From positions 1-25,790 of IMG/VR virus record IMGVR_UViG_3300025138_010588: a DNA stretch of 25,790 nt; one strand, given 5' to 3'. Made by a program: the position numbers and the translations under genes. Below are positions 1 through 7,479 of this stretch, in pieces. A model generated the notes under the pieces. It saw only the letters and a list, made by a program, of their open reading frames with translations. It had not been told where the DNA came from and ran no database searches. This stretch comes from a virus. Within the stretch, counting starts at the first letter, position 1, and each line of letters begins with the position of its first letter.

Positions 1-337
1 ATGATTGTAACTTAGCGTCATCTGAATCTAATCTAGTTTTAAGAGCTGCTATTTTAGTATTGATACCTTGAAGTAAACCTGAATCAGAATCTACATTAGA
101 TACAGTAGCATTTATCTTTGCTTGTAATTGAGTAATAATTAAATCTGAGTCTGCAAGATTTTGTATACCAGCTTGAATTGCTGAATCTAATGATTGTAAT
201 CTACCATCATCTGAATCCATTCTACCTTTTAATAAATTAATACTTGTGTTAACTGAAGTATCTATTGATTGTAGCTTAGCATCATCTGAATCTAATCTAG
301 ATTTTAAAGTATTGACAGTATTAGTTAAATCAGAATC
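1..337 (-). repeat. DSD coiled-coil repeat region (partial gene)
   Basis: Six copies of an Asp-Ser-Asp motif, usually as LDSD or MDSD followed by xxxLQSxD, lie in the translated frame at intervals of about 15 to 22 residues. The segment continues past the window edge. It is the same repeat type as at 1951-2466 and 3655-4476. Confidence 0.75.
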
Positions 338-400
338 AACTACTAAAACCTTTACATTGTTACCTACTATTAAATTTGCTAATTTTCTTGCGTTACCCAT
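1..400 (-). CDS. DSD-repeat virion structural protein, partial (runs off left edge)
   Basis: N-terminal 133 codons of a gene reading leftwards out of the window; the C terminus is missing. The ATG at 400 follows an AAGGA ribosome site near 410, in the 14-base gap after the 704-residue gene. The first 45 residues closely match the start of that neighbour: both have RK(L/I)A(N/D)LIVG, then VVDSDL, then RLDSDDAKLQS. Six DSD motifs occur in the visible part, spaced by roughly 20 residues in predicted helix. It is probably a stalk or fibre protein of the tail or baseplate. That role is inferred from position after the terminase genes and from repeat architecture, not from a recognised family. The missing C-terminal part would show whether it ends in a receptor-binding domain like its neighbour. 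Confidence 0.7.
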   Translation of the reverse strand, partial: MGNARKLANLIVGNNVKVLVVDSDLTNTVNTLKSRLDSDDAKLQSIDTSVNTSINLLKGRMDSDDGRLQSLDSAIQAGIQNLADSDLIITQLQAKINATVSNVDSDSGLLQGINTKIAALKTRLDSDDAKLQS

Positions 401-414
401 TTAACTATTTCCTT

Positions 415-2529
415 TTATGCTAGGTTTGATGGTACCATTACGTATGCTGCACCAGTATTATTACCTGCTGTATTTGTATGATTTTCATTACCACCTGCGA
501 TAGTCAAACCATCTTTAGATATAGAAAGTTTAGTACCATAATAATCATTTGCTTCTACACCCCTTAAATTACCAGGAACATATGTACTAGCAAGTGGAGT
601 TGCATTTGTTCCAACTAAAGACCATGATGTGCCAGTTCTAGTAAAAATAAATCCTCTTCCAGCAGCATTTCCATTATCATCATCACCAGCTGATCCTATA
701 TAAACTGTATTACCATCACCACTTATATCATGACCTGAACTTCCAAATCCAAAATTATCTCCACCCTCTCCATTAGGATGGTTTAATTTAGCTTGCTGTG
801 ACCAGCTCGTACCTGATCTAGTAAATATATAAACAACTCTTGAAGCATTGAATGCAGTTGGATCATTACTACTCATTACAGCTGTATTTCCATCTTCGTC
901 TATAGAAACAGAATAACCAAAGCTATCATTAGCTGCAACATCTGATGGTTGAATAGCTGCTTGTTGACTCCATGAAGTACCTGATCTTATAAAAATATAT
1001 GCTTTACCATTACTGTTAGCACCTGATCCTGTATCTTCATATGGAGCGCCTGCTATAATATAATTACCGTCACCTGATATGTCTACAGCATATCCAAATT
1101 GATCACCGTCTTGTGCATCACTAGCTTGTATTTTTTGTTGTTGAGACCATGAAGTACCTGATCTTACAAAAACATAAAGCGCTCCGGCATTAGCTGCTGT
1201 ATCATCATCACCAGCAGCTCCCGCAACTATATAATTACCATCATCTGATATAGCTAAATTATCTTGTTCTCCAGTGTTATCGGTTTCTACTGAACCAGAA
1301 GCTGTAAAATTATCTTGTTGAGACCAAGTCTCACCACTATCTGAAGTTGTCCAAACACTAATACCTCTTACACCAATACCTCTACCAATAACAATATCGT
1401 TGTTATCTGCACTTATATCAAGTGACTTACCAAAATGGTTATTTACACCACCTGCAACGTTATCATTATTAATTGTTTGTTTTAAACTCCATGTACCGCT
1501 TGATTTTTTATATACTCTAACAACCCCTGCGTTAGCTTGACTACCTACAGCAGCGTTTCTTACACCAACTGCTAATATAGTTCCATCTGCATTAAGTGCA
1601 ACTGTTTCACCTTGAAGTTCACTATTAACAGTCCCTTCGAATATTGCAGTAGTTGTAATCGTTCCCCAATTAGGTGCTACATAAAGAACATAATTTGATG
1701 ATAACGTAGGAACTAATATTGTTAGTTCAGCATTTACTTGAGCAGGCACAGCAAGTACTATTGAAGTACCATTTGTAGCAGTATAATCTTCATCTTCTAA
1801 TTTTACACCATTTAAAAATACTTGAATTGAACCAGCTGTATAAGCTAATGTTACACTGTCGACATCGCTTCCACTAAAAGTAGTTTGTCCGGCTGTTGCT
1901 CTATATGCAATATTAGTATATGTTACTATTATATTTTTAGATTGTTCTATTTCAGAATCTAATTGATTTCTTAAATCTGCTACTACTTTAAGATCTGAAT
2001 CTGCCATTCCTTGACCAGCTACAGCTTGACCTATTAATGATTTTGCTGCTGATAAGGCTGTCGAGTCTGAATCTAATCTAGTATTCAATATAGTAATAGA
2101 AGAATCTAATGATTGTAGTCTACCGTCATCTGAATCCATTCTACCTTTTACAGCAGATATATCAGTATTAGTTGCTACTATTTCAGCAGCTAAAGCTATG
2201 TTAAGAGCTTGAAGTCTTCCATCGTCTGAATCTAATCTACTAACGATTCCAGCTATTTGAGTATTGGCTGATTGTATAGCTGTTGAATCTGAATCTATAT
2301 TTGCAACAGCAGAATTAATCTTTGCTTGCAATTGACTAGTTATTAAATCTGAGTCAGCTAAGTTAACTAACCCTTGATTAATAGCAGTGTCTAATGATTG
2401 TAATTTTGCATCGTCTGAATCTAATCTTGTTTTTAATGAGCCTATAATATTATCTAAATCCGAATCTACTACTGTGACCTTTACGTTTGTACCTACGATA
2501 AGGTCTGCTATTTTTCTACCATTGCTCAT
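415..2529 (-). CDS. Tail fibre-like protein: DSD helical stalk plus seven-bladed FG-GAP-type beta-propeller
   Basis: 704 residues; the ATG at 2529 is preceded by GAGGA nine bases upstream. Three parts are visible. Residues 22-193 hold DSD motifs at 22, 37, 59, 79, 100, 132, 153 and 177, plus a DSE at 191, in Ala/Leu/Ile-rich helical sequence. Residues about 208-274 form a beta module (TAGQTTFSG...GSIQVFLNGVKL) also found in the 188-residue neighbour. Residues about 290-704 contain seven imperfect repeats of the type FGxxxxISxDGNxxxxGA...(Y/F)IF.RSGTSWSQQ, which resemble FG-GAP/integrin-type propeller blades. The architecture of stalk, linker and propeller suggests a receptor-binding fibre. 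The exact virion location is inference. No cysteine-rich or enzymatic motif was seen. The next gene down (1-400) shares its N terminus. Confidence 0.8.
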   Translation of the reverse strand: MSNGRKIADLIVGTNVKVTVVDSDLDNIIGSLKTRLDSDDAKLQSLDTAINQGLVNLADSDLITSQLQAKINSAVANIDSDSTAIQSANTQIAGIVSRLDSDDGRLQALNIALAAEIVATNTDISAVKGRMDSDDGRLQSLDSSITILNTRLDSDSTALSAAKSLIGQAVAGQGMADSDLKVVADLRNQLDSEIEQSKNIIVTYTNIAYRATAGQTTFSGSDVDSVTLAYTAGSIQVFLNGVKLEDEDYTATNGTSIVLAVPAQVNAELTILVPTLSSNYVLYVAPNWGTITTTAIFEGTVNSELQGETVALNADGTILAVGVRNAAVGSQANAGVVRVYKKSSGTWSLKQTINNDNVAGGVNNHFGKSLDISADNNDIVIGRGIGVRGISVWTTSDSGETWSQQDNFTASGSVETDNTGEQDNLAISDDGNYIVAGAAGDDDTAANAGALYVFVRSGTSWSQQQKIQASDAQDGDQFGYAVDISGDGNYIIAGAPYEDTGSGANSNGKAYIFIRSGTSWSQQAAIQPSDVAANDSFGYSVSIDEDGNTAVMSSNDPTAFNASRVVYIFTRSGTSWSQQAKLNHPNGEGGDNFGFGSSGHDISGDGNTVYIGSAGDDDNGNAAGRGFIFTRTGTSWSLVGTNATPLASTYVPGNLRGVEANDYYGTKLSISKDGLTIAGGNENHTNTAGNNTGAAYVMVPSNLA
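418..1662 (-). repeat. Seven FG-GAP-like beta-propeller blades
   Basis: Within the 704-residue protein, seven units recur, each containing an ISxDGN-like strand, an Asp/Gly-rich loop and a Y(I/V)F.RSGTSWSQQ strand. Units 3 to 6 are the most alike. The count of seven matches a closed seven-bladed propeller. The Asp/Asn-rich loops could bind calcium, as in integrin FG-GAP domains (inference). Confidence 0.7.
1951..2466 (-). repeat. DSD coiled-coil repeat region (704-residue protein)
   Basis: Eight DSD motifs at residue spacings 15, 22, 20, 21, 32, 21 and 24, followed by a DSE. Spacing near 21, and 32 as 21 plus 11, fits heptad and hendecad helical periodicity. One stretch at 2102-2150 is almost identical in DNA to 183-231 in the next gene. 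Confidence 0.75.
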
Positions 2530-2629
2530 TTGGATTGGTCCTCTTTGAATTCGTTACAATATATTTAATAAAATTCATTTTGAATAAATCCAAAATATGC
2601 ACATTTTACAAAAAATATATTTTTTTTTT

Positions 2630-3196
2630 TTAAGAAATATTAACTTTAAAAAAGTCAACAATTAATTCATTATCTAAAGAAGCTGGATCAATTAATATAA
2701 TTGACGAGCCACTTGATGCAGTGAAGTCAGTGGTGTCTAATCTTATTCCATTTAAAAATACTTGAATAGATCCAACGTTGTAAGATAGATTATTTCCATT
2801 AGCATCATTACCTGAAAAAGATGTTTGACCAGCTGTAGCTGTAAATTTAAAAGTTTCTATAGACGTTGATATTGAACCTGAAATTGCAATTGCGGCATTT
2901 TCATTTACGATAGAAACAATTCTATCAGAATCAATTTTAGAATGATTTTCGCTAAGTATAGATACAATTTGATCAGAATCAAAACCGGCGTTTCCAATAA
3001 CAGCATCACTAGAGATTGTACCAAAATCTAGAGCACCACCAGAAACTCTCAATACCTGATCATTGCCTCCTAGAGTACTAGGAAACTGGACATTACCTAC
3101 GGTTAGATTTTTGACACTTGCACGATTATTACTTACATGTAAGTCGCTATCACCAACCGTAAGACCTTTTTTTACTAAAAAATTCTTACTAGCCAT
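2630..3196 (-). CDS. Small virion structural protein with DSD motifs and shared beta module
   Basis: 188 residues, no recognised family name. The N terminus (MASKNFLVKKGLTVGDSDLH) matches that of the 476-residue neighbour (MANRDFRITQGLLVGDSDLH). Three DSD motifs occur. The C-terminal 70 residues (TAGQTSFSG...GSIQVFLNGIRL) match residues 208-274 of the 704-residue protein. So it reads as a shared N-terminal attachment peptide joined to a shared beta module, with hardly any stalk. It probably assembles into the same tail or fibre structure as its neighbours. It lies between a hairpin at 3230-3255 and an AT-rich 100-base gap at 2530-2629, in which no convincing promoter was seen. No strong ribosome site precedes the ATG. 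Confidence 0.7.
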   Translation of the reverse strand: MASKNFLVKKGLTVGDSDLHVSNNRASVKNLTVGNVQFPSTLGGNDQVLRVSGGALDFGTISSDAVIGNAGFDSDQIVSILSENHSKIDSDRIVSIVNENAAIAISGSISTSIETFKFTATAGQTSFSGNDANGNNLSYNVGSIQVFLNGIRLDTTDFTASSGSSIILIDPASLDNELIVDFFKVNIS

Positions 3197-3229
3197 CTTC
3201 GGTTCACTTTCCCCAAAGTCATAATATAG

Positions 3230-3255
3230 AGGGGTAGCGTATTAATGCTACCCCT
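3230..3255 (-). terminator. Hairpin after the 476-residue gene, possible terminator
   Basis: A perfect 9-bp inverted repeat (AGGGGTAGC at 3230-3238, GCTACCCCT at 3247-3255) with an 8-base loop starts 10 bases after the stop codon of the minus-strand gene. It is strikingly GC-rich for this genome. The tract after it, in the direction of transcription, is only T/A-mixed (TCTATATTAT), so it may be a weak terminator or an RNA processing or stability hairpin. Confidence 0.55.
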
Positions 3256-3264
3256 TAAGGTCGG

Positions 3265-4695
3265 TTATACAGTATATGATTCTAAAACAGTAAATGCAGT
3301 AGAGTTTGTACTTGCAGGAGTAGTCCTAACTCTAATGTTTCCACCATTAATATCGATATCATAAGTAGCTAGTGCAGCAGATCCAGTGAAGACTGTACCG
3401 TATTCTACGAACGCAACGTTTGTTCCATCGTGCGTCGCTAGTAATTCAGTTACATGTCTTTCCCCTGATGATCCATCAGCAGCAGTTACTATTAGCTTTA
3501 AGCCTTTTAGACCACTTGCAGTTTGAGTGTATATATCAACTTGTGTTGTAGCTGTTGTAGTAAGCTGGTGTGGATTTATTACTGCCATACCATTTACATT
3601 AGCTGTATTAACACCAATTGTTATACCTTCATTGAAAGTAGATCTTGCTGCTTCTTCGGAATCATTATCGTTTCTGATTGCATCTACAATAATTTGTAGT
3701 TCGCTTAATCTTAAACTATCAGAATCTAATCTAACGTGTGCAGCATCTGCTCTATTTTGAGCACCTGCAGCAGCAGCTGCTCCAGCACTTGCAGCAGCTT
3801 GAATAGCTCCATCGTCAGAATCTAATCTTCCTTTTACTTCAGTTTTGAAAGATGCTAGATCTGTCTTAACAGCTTGAATAGCTGAACTGTCAGAATCTAT
3901 ATCGCTTCTTACACCTGAAAGTAATTCACCACCAATTAAAGAATCTAATTGTTGTAATCTTATTTCATCAGAATCTAATCTAGCTATCAATGCAGTAACT
4001 GCAGAACCTCTAGCAGTAGTTTCAGCTGCGATGGCTTTATCTAATGATTGTAGTTTTGAACTATCTGAATCTAATCTTCCTTTAATAAGACCAACTTCAG
4101 TATTAGTTGCAGTTATTTCAGCATCTAATGCAGATTTGATTTCTTGAAGTTTTGCTTCATCGGAATCTAATCTAGGAAAGACTTGAGTTCTAATAGTTTG
4201 TTGAACTATAGAATCAGAATCTAATCTTCCTATTAATGCTGCAACCTTTTGGTCTAATTGAAATGTTAAAAGATCTGAGTCAGCAAGATTTAATAACCCT
4301 GATGCAATCTTTGATTTCATTAAGTCGTGGTCTGAATCTAATCTCGTATGGATTACTTCAACTTGGGTTCCTATACTTTGAATCTTAGTTGAGTCTGAAT
4401 CCAGCTTACCAATAGTAGCAGCTTTAAAACCTGCTAAATCAGTTTTTGCAGCTTGAATAGCTGTACTATCTGAATCAATGTCCGACCTAAGACCTGATAT
4501 ATTACTTGCAGTTAAATATCCAGCATCGTTAGTCAATAGGGCTACATTGTCACCTGCTTTTACGACAGCGTTATCACCTATAGAAATAGTTGCGGAACTT
4601 TTTAACTTTAATGAAGTGTTACCAACGAGACTAAAATGTAAATCAGAATCTCCTACTAAGAGGCCCTGGGTGATTCGAAAATCTCTATTTGCCAT
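3265..4695 (-). CDS. DSD-repeat tail fibre/stalk protein
   Basis: 476 residues; the ATG follows GGAG seven bases upstream. Residues 1-20 share the attachment-like peptide of the 188-residue protein. Residues about 35-65 include TNDAGYLT, a type of sequence common in phage fibres. Residues 74-347 carry eleven DSD motifs and a final DSE, spaced 18-32 residues apart, with LQxLD-type helical sequence between and an Ala-rich run near 300-312. The C-terminal domain (about 355-476) matches most of the following 143-residue protein: compare (T/L)E.GT(V/L) and the INGxxxxxR strand. The likely role is a long helical stalk with a small beta tip. Family-level assignment is inference from architecture. 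A GC-rich hairpin follows the stop codon. Confidence 0.75.
   Translation of the reverse strand: MANRDFRITQGLLVGDSDLHFSLVGNTSLKLKSSATISIGDNAVVKAGDNVALLTNDAGYLTASNISGLRSDIDSDSTAIQAAKTDLAGFKAATIGKLDSDSTKIQSIGTQVEVIHTRLDSDHDLMKSKIASGLLNLADSDLLTFQLDQKVAALIGRLDSDSIVQQTIRTQVFPRLDSDEAKLQEIKSALDAEITATNTEVGLIKGRLDSDSSKLQSLDKAIAAETTARGSAVTALIARLDSDEIRLQQLDSLIGGELLSGVRSDIDSDSSAIQAVKTDLASFKTEVKGRLDSDDGAIQAAASAGAAAAAGAQNRADAAHVRLDSDSLRLSELQIIVDAIRNDNDSEEAARSTFNEGITIGVNTANVNGMAVINPHQLTTTATTQVDIYTQTASGLKGLKLIVTAADGSSGERHVTELLATHDGTNVAFVEYGTVFTGSAALATYDIDINGGNIRVRTTPASTNSTAFTVLESYTV
3655..4476 (-). repeat. DSD coiled-coil repeat region (476-residue protein)
   Basis: Eleven DSD motifs at residues 74, 99, 120, 139, 159, 177, 209, 241, 267, 292 and 324, and a DSE at 345, most in the context (R/K)LDSD or DIDSD. 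This is the longest DSD array in the window. Confidence 0.75.
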
Positions 4696-4731
4696 TTTAG
4701 TTCTCCTTTATTTGGCTAAGTATAAAAATTA

Positions 4732-5163
4732 TTATACTCTTATTAATGTAGCACTAACCTTAAATTCAGTTTGGTTATTGCTCGTTGTCTGTGATCTTAA
4801 TTCACAGAAAATACCATTTATTATAGAACTAAATTCTACAAACCTAGTATTTGTGTTTGATGTGACTAGAGTACCATACTCTGTCAAATCTACAGAATCG
4901 CTATCACATGATAATAAAACTTCTGTAACTAGTTTTTGATCCGTGACTTTGTCTGTCGCTTGTATTACAAACTTTGCAGAGCCATACTTAGTTTTTTTAA
5001 ACTCTACAATTTTCCTTTCAGAAGTAGTTGCCGTTGCGGTAGCTCCAGTTGCCATTGTATATACACTTATATCAGAATCACTCTGAAAATCAAGTCTATC
5101 AACCAACATGTTCTCAATAGTCAATATTCGATTATTGAGATTGTACTTAAGCTGTCGCGCCAT
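4732..5163 (-). CDS. Small virion structural protein, beta-tip paralogue
   Basis: 143 residues; the ATG at 5163 is preceded by GAGGT about ten bases upstream. From residue about 20 the sequence aligns with the C-terminal domain of the 476-residue protein encoded next: an Ala/Thr turn, (V/T)E(V/L)L, Y-GT(V/L), INGxxxELR or INGGNIRVR, and N(Q/S)TxF near the end. Two DSD motifs remain. It is therefore a free-standing copy of a tip domain and probably a virion component, perhaps a tail-associated trimer. It is the first gene after terL and has a T4-late-type promoter match in the gap upstream (5192-5199). Confidence 0.7.
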   Translation of the reverse strand: MARQLKYNLNNRILTIENMLVDRLDFQSDSDISVYTMATGATATATTSERKIVEFKKTKYGSAKFVIQATDKVTDQKLVTEVLLSCDSDSVDLTEYGTLVTSNTNTRFVEFSSIINGIFCELRSQTTSNNQTEFKVSATLIRV

Positions 5164-5191
5164 ATTTTATTTTACCTCTGATCAGATATGT

Positions 5192-5199
5192 TATTTATA
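5192..5199 (-). promoter_or_regulatory. T4-type late promoter match (TATAAATA)
   Basis: The minus strand reads TATAAATA, the exact T4 late -10 consensus, in the 62-base gap between terL and the first structural gene, with room for a short leader and a GAGGT ribosome site before the ATG at 5163. In DNA this AT-rich the octamer is expected several times by chance, so position is the main support. Confidence 0.4.
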
Positions 5200-5225
5200 A
5201 TTCTAAAAGCTCTCTAAATTAGTAT

Positions 5226-7073
5226 TTAAAAATTAGATTTATATATATCATTGTACCAATCAGGGATGATAGGTTCATCAACTGTAGACCATACGTCTCC
5301 GTTGCTATCAATTTGTTTATCTATCATTTCGTCGTAAGGTAAAAAACCTATGGGCATAACCTCTTCTTCTAGTTCTCCTATTTTTTGTTTATACATATGC
5401 TGCTTTGCATTTGTATCAGTCAATTCTTTCCAATATTCAGTTCCAGCTGCCCAAGCAAATAAAACTAAACACATAACTAAATCATCATTGCAACCTGGTT
5501 CAGCTTCAAACGAACCAGTATTACCTTCACTTTTTCTTACAAATGTTGTAAGCTCAACATATATTTCATAATCTTCAACTATTAATTTATCAGCTTCAAC
5601 TAGAGATTTTAAATTAGAACACCCATTATTTTTTACTGAATGAGATGTTGTAACTCCTAATTTAGAACCAGGACCTGATCCTAATTGGAAACCTGCTCTA
5701 CCTTTTGACACAGTAGATAAAATATTCTCATATTCAAATTCTTGTTGTACACCTACAGCAACTTGTTGACCTACATCATTTACTTCAATCAACACCCATG
5801 CATTGTTATAATATTTGCCAATGTTAACAATAAAATTAGGAAATATCATTGGCGATACTTCATTAGATCTAAATTTAGATACAACTTTATATGGAACTGA
5901 TGTTATATCTATTACAACAAAAGCACTATAATCTAACCTAACACCTCTTGCAGAATCTACACACATAATATAGTTGTGACCTATCTTTGGTTCCTCATAA
6001 AAGTCAACAAATTCTTGAGTTTTGATAGGTGTGATATATGTAAGTTCGCTAAGTTTTGTAGGAGCTATTAAGGTATTAGATGAACCAATAAATTGACATT
6101 CGAATTCTTGTCTAAACTGATCTTCTGATGTATTGGATATTTGTTCTTGTTTCCAATCTTCATCTCTACCTGGAACATCCCACCAATTAATTTCAATAGG
6201 TTTAAATTTAGATCTTCTTTCTGTAGATTCCATCCACATTTTGTAGAAATGATTCATTCCTTTTGGTGTCGATACAACTATCATCTTTGTATCAGAACCA
6301 GATGAAATAGTTGGATACACAGAACGGAAAAAATCTTCAGCGTCATTAGGTGGTACGAAAGCAAATTCATCTAAGAACAATAATGAAAATGACATTCCAC
6401 GAGCTGCTGATCCTGAAGATGCAGTAGCAATTACTTTTGATCCATTTTCTAATTCTATTGATCTTTTGTTGTATGTAATGCAACCTTGTTGTAACCAAAA
6501 AGGTAACGATTCATATGCAGTTGCTAATCTACCTAACATCTCTTGAGCTAGCTCACCTTTGTTAGCTAAGATACCTACAACTTTACCAGGATTGAAAAGT
6601 AAGTACCATAAAATGTATGCAACAGATGTTGTTGATTTTCCACTTTGTCTAGGTAGTTTACATATAGTAAATCTATTGTCGTTAAAAGTGCTAATCATAT
6701 TCCTTTGAAATTTATACATTGTAAAAGGAATTAAACCAAAATCAACTGACATGATTCTTATATATGTTTCAGTAAAATATATAGGATCTTTACTACACTT
6801 TTGGAATTCTTTTAATTGTTCAGGAGTGTAATCAACAGATACAAAAGCAGCTTTGACATTAGGGTTACCCATGTAATGAGAAACACCTTGAGAATTTTTC
6901 TCAAATAAATCTTCATGTGTTTGTTCTGTAGGCGCAGAAGGATTATGTCTTTGTTCAGATATATGTTCTATTAATGTTTTTTTATTTTTTACGTAAACAT
7001 CTCCAAATTTTTTATAACCTTTATGAAAATCTGGATTGTATATGTCTTTTTTTATTACGTTATCAATTATCAC
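5226..7073 (-). CDS. terL: Terminase large subunit (T4 gp17-like)
   Basis: 615 residues, close to the 610 of T4 gp17. This is the ATP-driven DNA-packaging motor and headful nuclease. The N-terminal ATPase shows a Walker A-type loop LPRQSGKST (about 140-148), Walker B LLFLDE (231-236) and the coupling region VSTPKGMNHF (about 267-276). The C-terminal RNase H-fold nuclease has Asp373 in MCVDSARG, Glu430 in LIEVN and an Asp pair at 530-531 in CNDDLVM, matching the T4 catalytic triad pattern. The start is GTG at 7073, inside the last codons of terS (11-base overlap, translational coupling). The next in-frame Met is near residue 68, inside a region that aligns with T4 gp17, so GTG is needed. It is not followed by recognisable tail sheath or tube genes as in T4. 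Confidence 0.96.
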   Translation of the reverse strand: MIIDNVIKKDIYNPDFHKGYKKFGDVYVKNKKTLIEHISEQRHNPSAPTEQTHEDLFEKNSQGVSHYMGNPNVKAAFVSVDYTPEQLKEFQKCSKDPIYFTETYIRIMSVDFGLIPFTMYKFQRNMISTFNDNRFTICKLPRQSGKSTTSVAYILWYLLFNPGKVVGILANKGELAQEMLGRLATAYESLPFWLQQGCITYNKRSIELENGSKVIATASSGSAARGMSFSLLFLDEFAFVPPNDAEDFFRSVYPTISSGSDTKMIVVSTPKGMNHFYKMWMESTERRSKFKPIEINWWDVPGRDEDWKQEQISNTSEDQFRQEFECQFIGSSNTLIAPTKLSELTYITPIKTQEFVDFYEEPKIGHNYIMCVDSARGVRLDYSAFVVIDITSVPYKVVSKFRSNEVSPMIFPNFIVNIGKYYNNAWVLIEVNDVGQQVAVGVQQEFEYENILSTVSKGRAGFQLGSGPGSKLGVTTSHSVKNNGCSNLKSLVEADKLIVEDYEIYVELTTFVRKSEGNTGSFEAEPGCNDDLVMCLVLFAWAAGTEYWKELTDTNAKQHMYKQKIGELEEEVMPIGFLPYDEMIDKQIDSNGDVWSTVDEPIIPDWYNDIYKSNF

Positions 7074-7431
7074 GATTTAGTAATTCTAATAAATCTTTTG
7101 TATTCATTTTTACATTAAGATTATTATTTGTAATGTTATTTTTTTCACCTGATGGATTCTGTAACTTCTCAGTTTTTAAATGATGATCCATCATCTTAGC
7201 AGCATTATCTCCTAATGCTTTTGCGGCTTCGGTAGCAACTTCTATTGCCCTAGGATGTTCAGACTCCCTTGCTAAATTTACTGCTGCATCTAGAATATCT
7301 TGTAGTCTTTCTGTAGATGTATACAATATTTCTCTAGCATAGGTGTAGTCGTCATTCCTATTTGTTATAACCTTTTCTAGATTATTTTTTTCATCTTTTA
7401 ATTTTTTTTGTAATTCTTTTTCTTTTTCCAT
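7063..7431 (-). CDS. terS: Terminase small subunit (T4 gp16-like)
   Basis: 122 residues of almost wholly helical, charged sequence. The central part, with DDYTYAREILY, then a helix, then SEHPRAIEVATEAAKALGDN, resembles the T4-type gp16 core, whose family has a similar S-x-HPRAxEV pattern before its second long helix. Gp16 forms a ring that recognises DNA and stimulates the large subunit. The Lys/Glu-rich N-terminal 25 residues look like a coiled coil. The C-terminal part is Asn-rich and probably flexible, and its last codons overlap the terL start. Identification rests on these motifs plus immediate linkage to terL. It is the first gene of the leftward unit, next to a 48-base divergent gap. 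Confidence 0.87.
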   Translation of the reverse strand: MEKEKELQKKLKDEKNNLEKVITNRNDDYTYAREILYTSTERLQDILDAAVNLARESEHPRAIEVATEAAKALGDNAAKMMDHHLKTEKLQNPSGEKNNITNNNLNVKMNTKDLLELLNRDN

Positions 7432-7438
7432 AACATAT

Positions 7439-7446
7439 TATTTATA
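7439..7446 (-). promoter_or_regulatory. Second TATAAATA match, upstream of terS
   Basis: TATAAATA on the minus strand in the 48-base gap between the divergent terS and flavoenzyme genes. It ends only seven bases before the terS ATG, so a transcript from it would be nearly leaderless. The gap must hold control signals for both directions, but no sigma70-type pair was clear on either strand. Chance occurrence is quite possible. Confidence 0.25.
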
Positions 7447-7479
7447 AGAGCTATAACATGTAAATACTTAGGTAATAAA

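Noticed and set aside
1-2500. CRISPR-like array from the repeated DNA
   Set aside because: Repeats vary in length and spacing, keep one reading frame and encode a protein motif, with no unique spacers of constant size.
2618-2632. Run of T on the plus strand as a terminator
   Set aside because: Both flanking genes read leftwards, so the transcript has a run of A there, and no hairpin precedes it.
1-4650. DSD repeats as EF-hand or dockerin calcium loops
   Set aside because: DSDDG resembles the start of a DxDxDG loop, but most copies lack the Gly and the final Glu, and the surrounding sequence is regular helix. Binding of metal remains possible but is not a recognised loop.
3527-4939. Plus-strand open frames opposite the structural genes
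   Set aside because: They are antisense shadows of the DSD-repeat proteins, have no family motifs, no ribosome sites and low-complexity composition.
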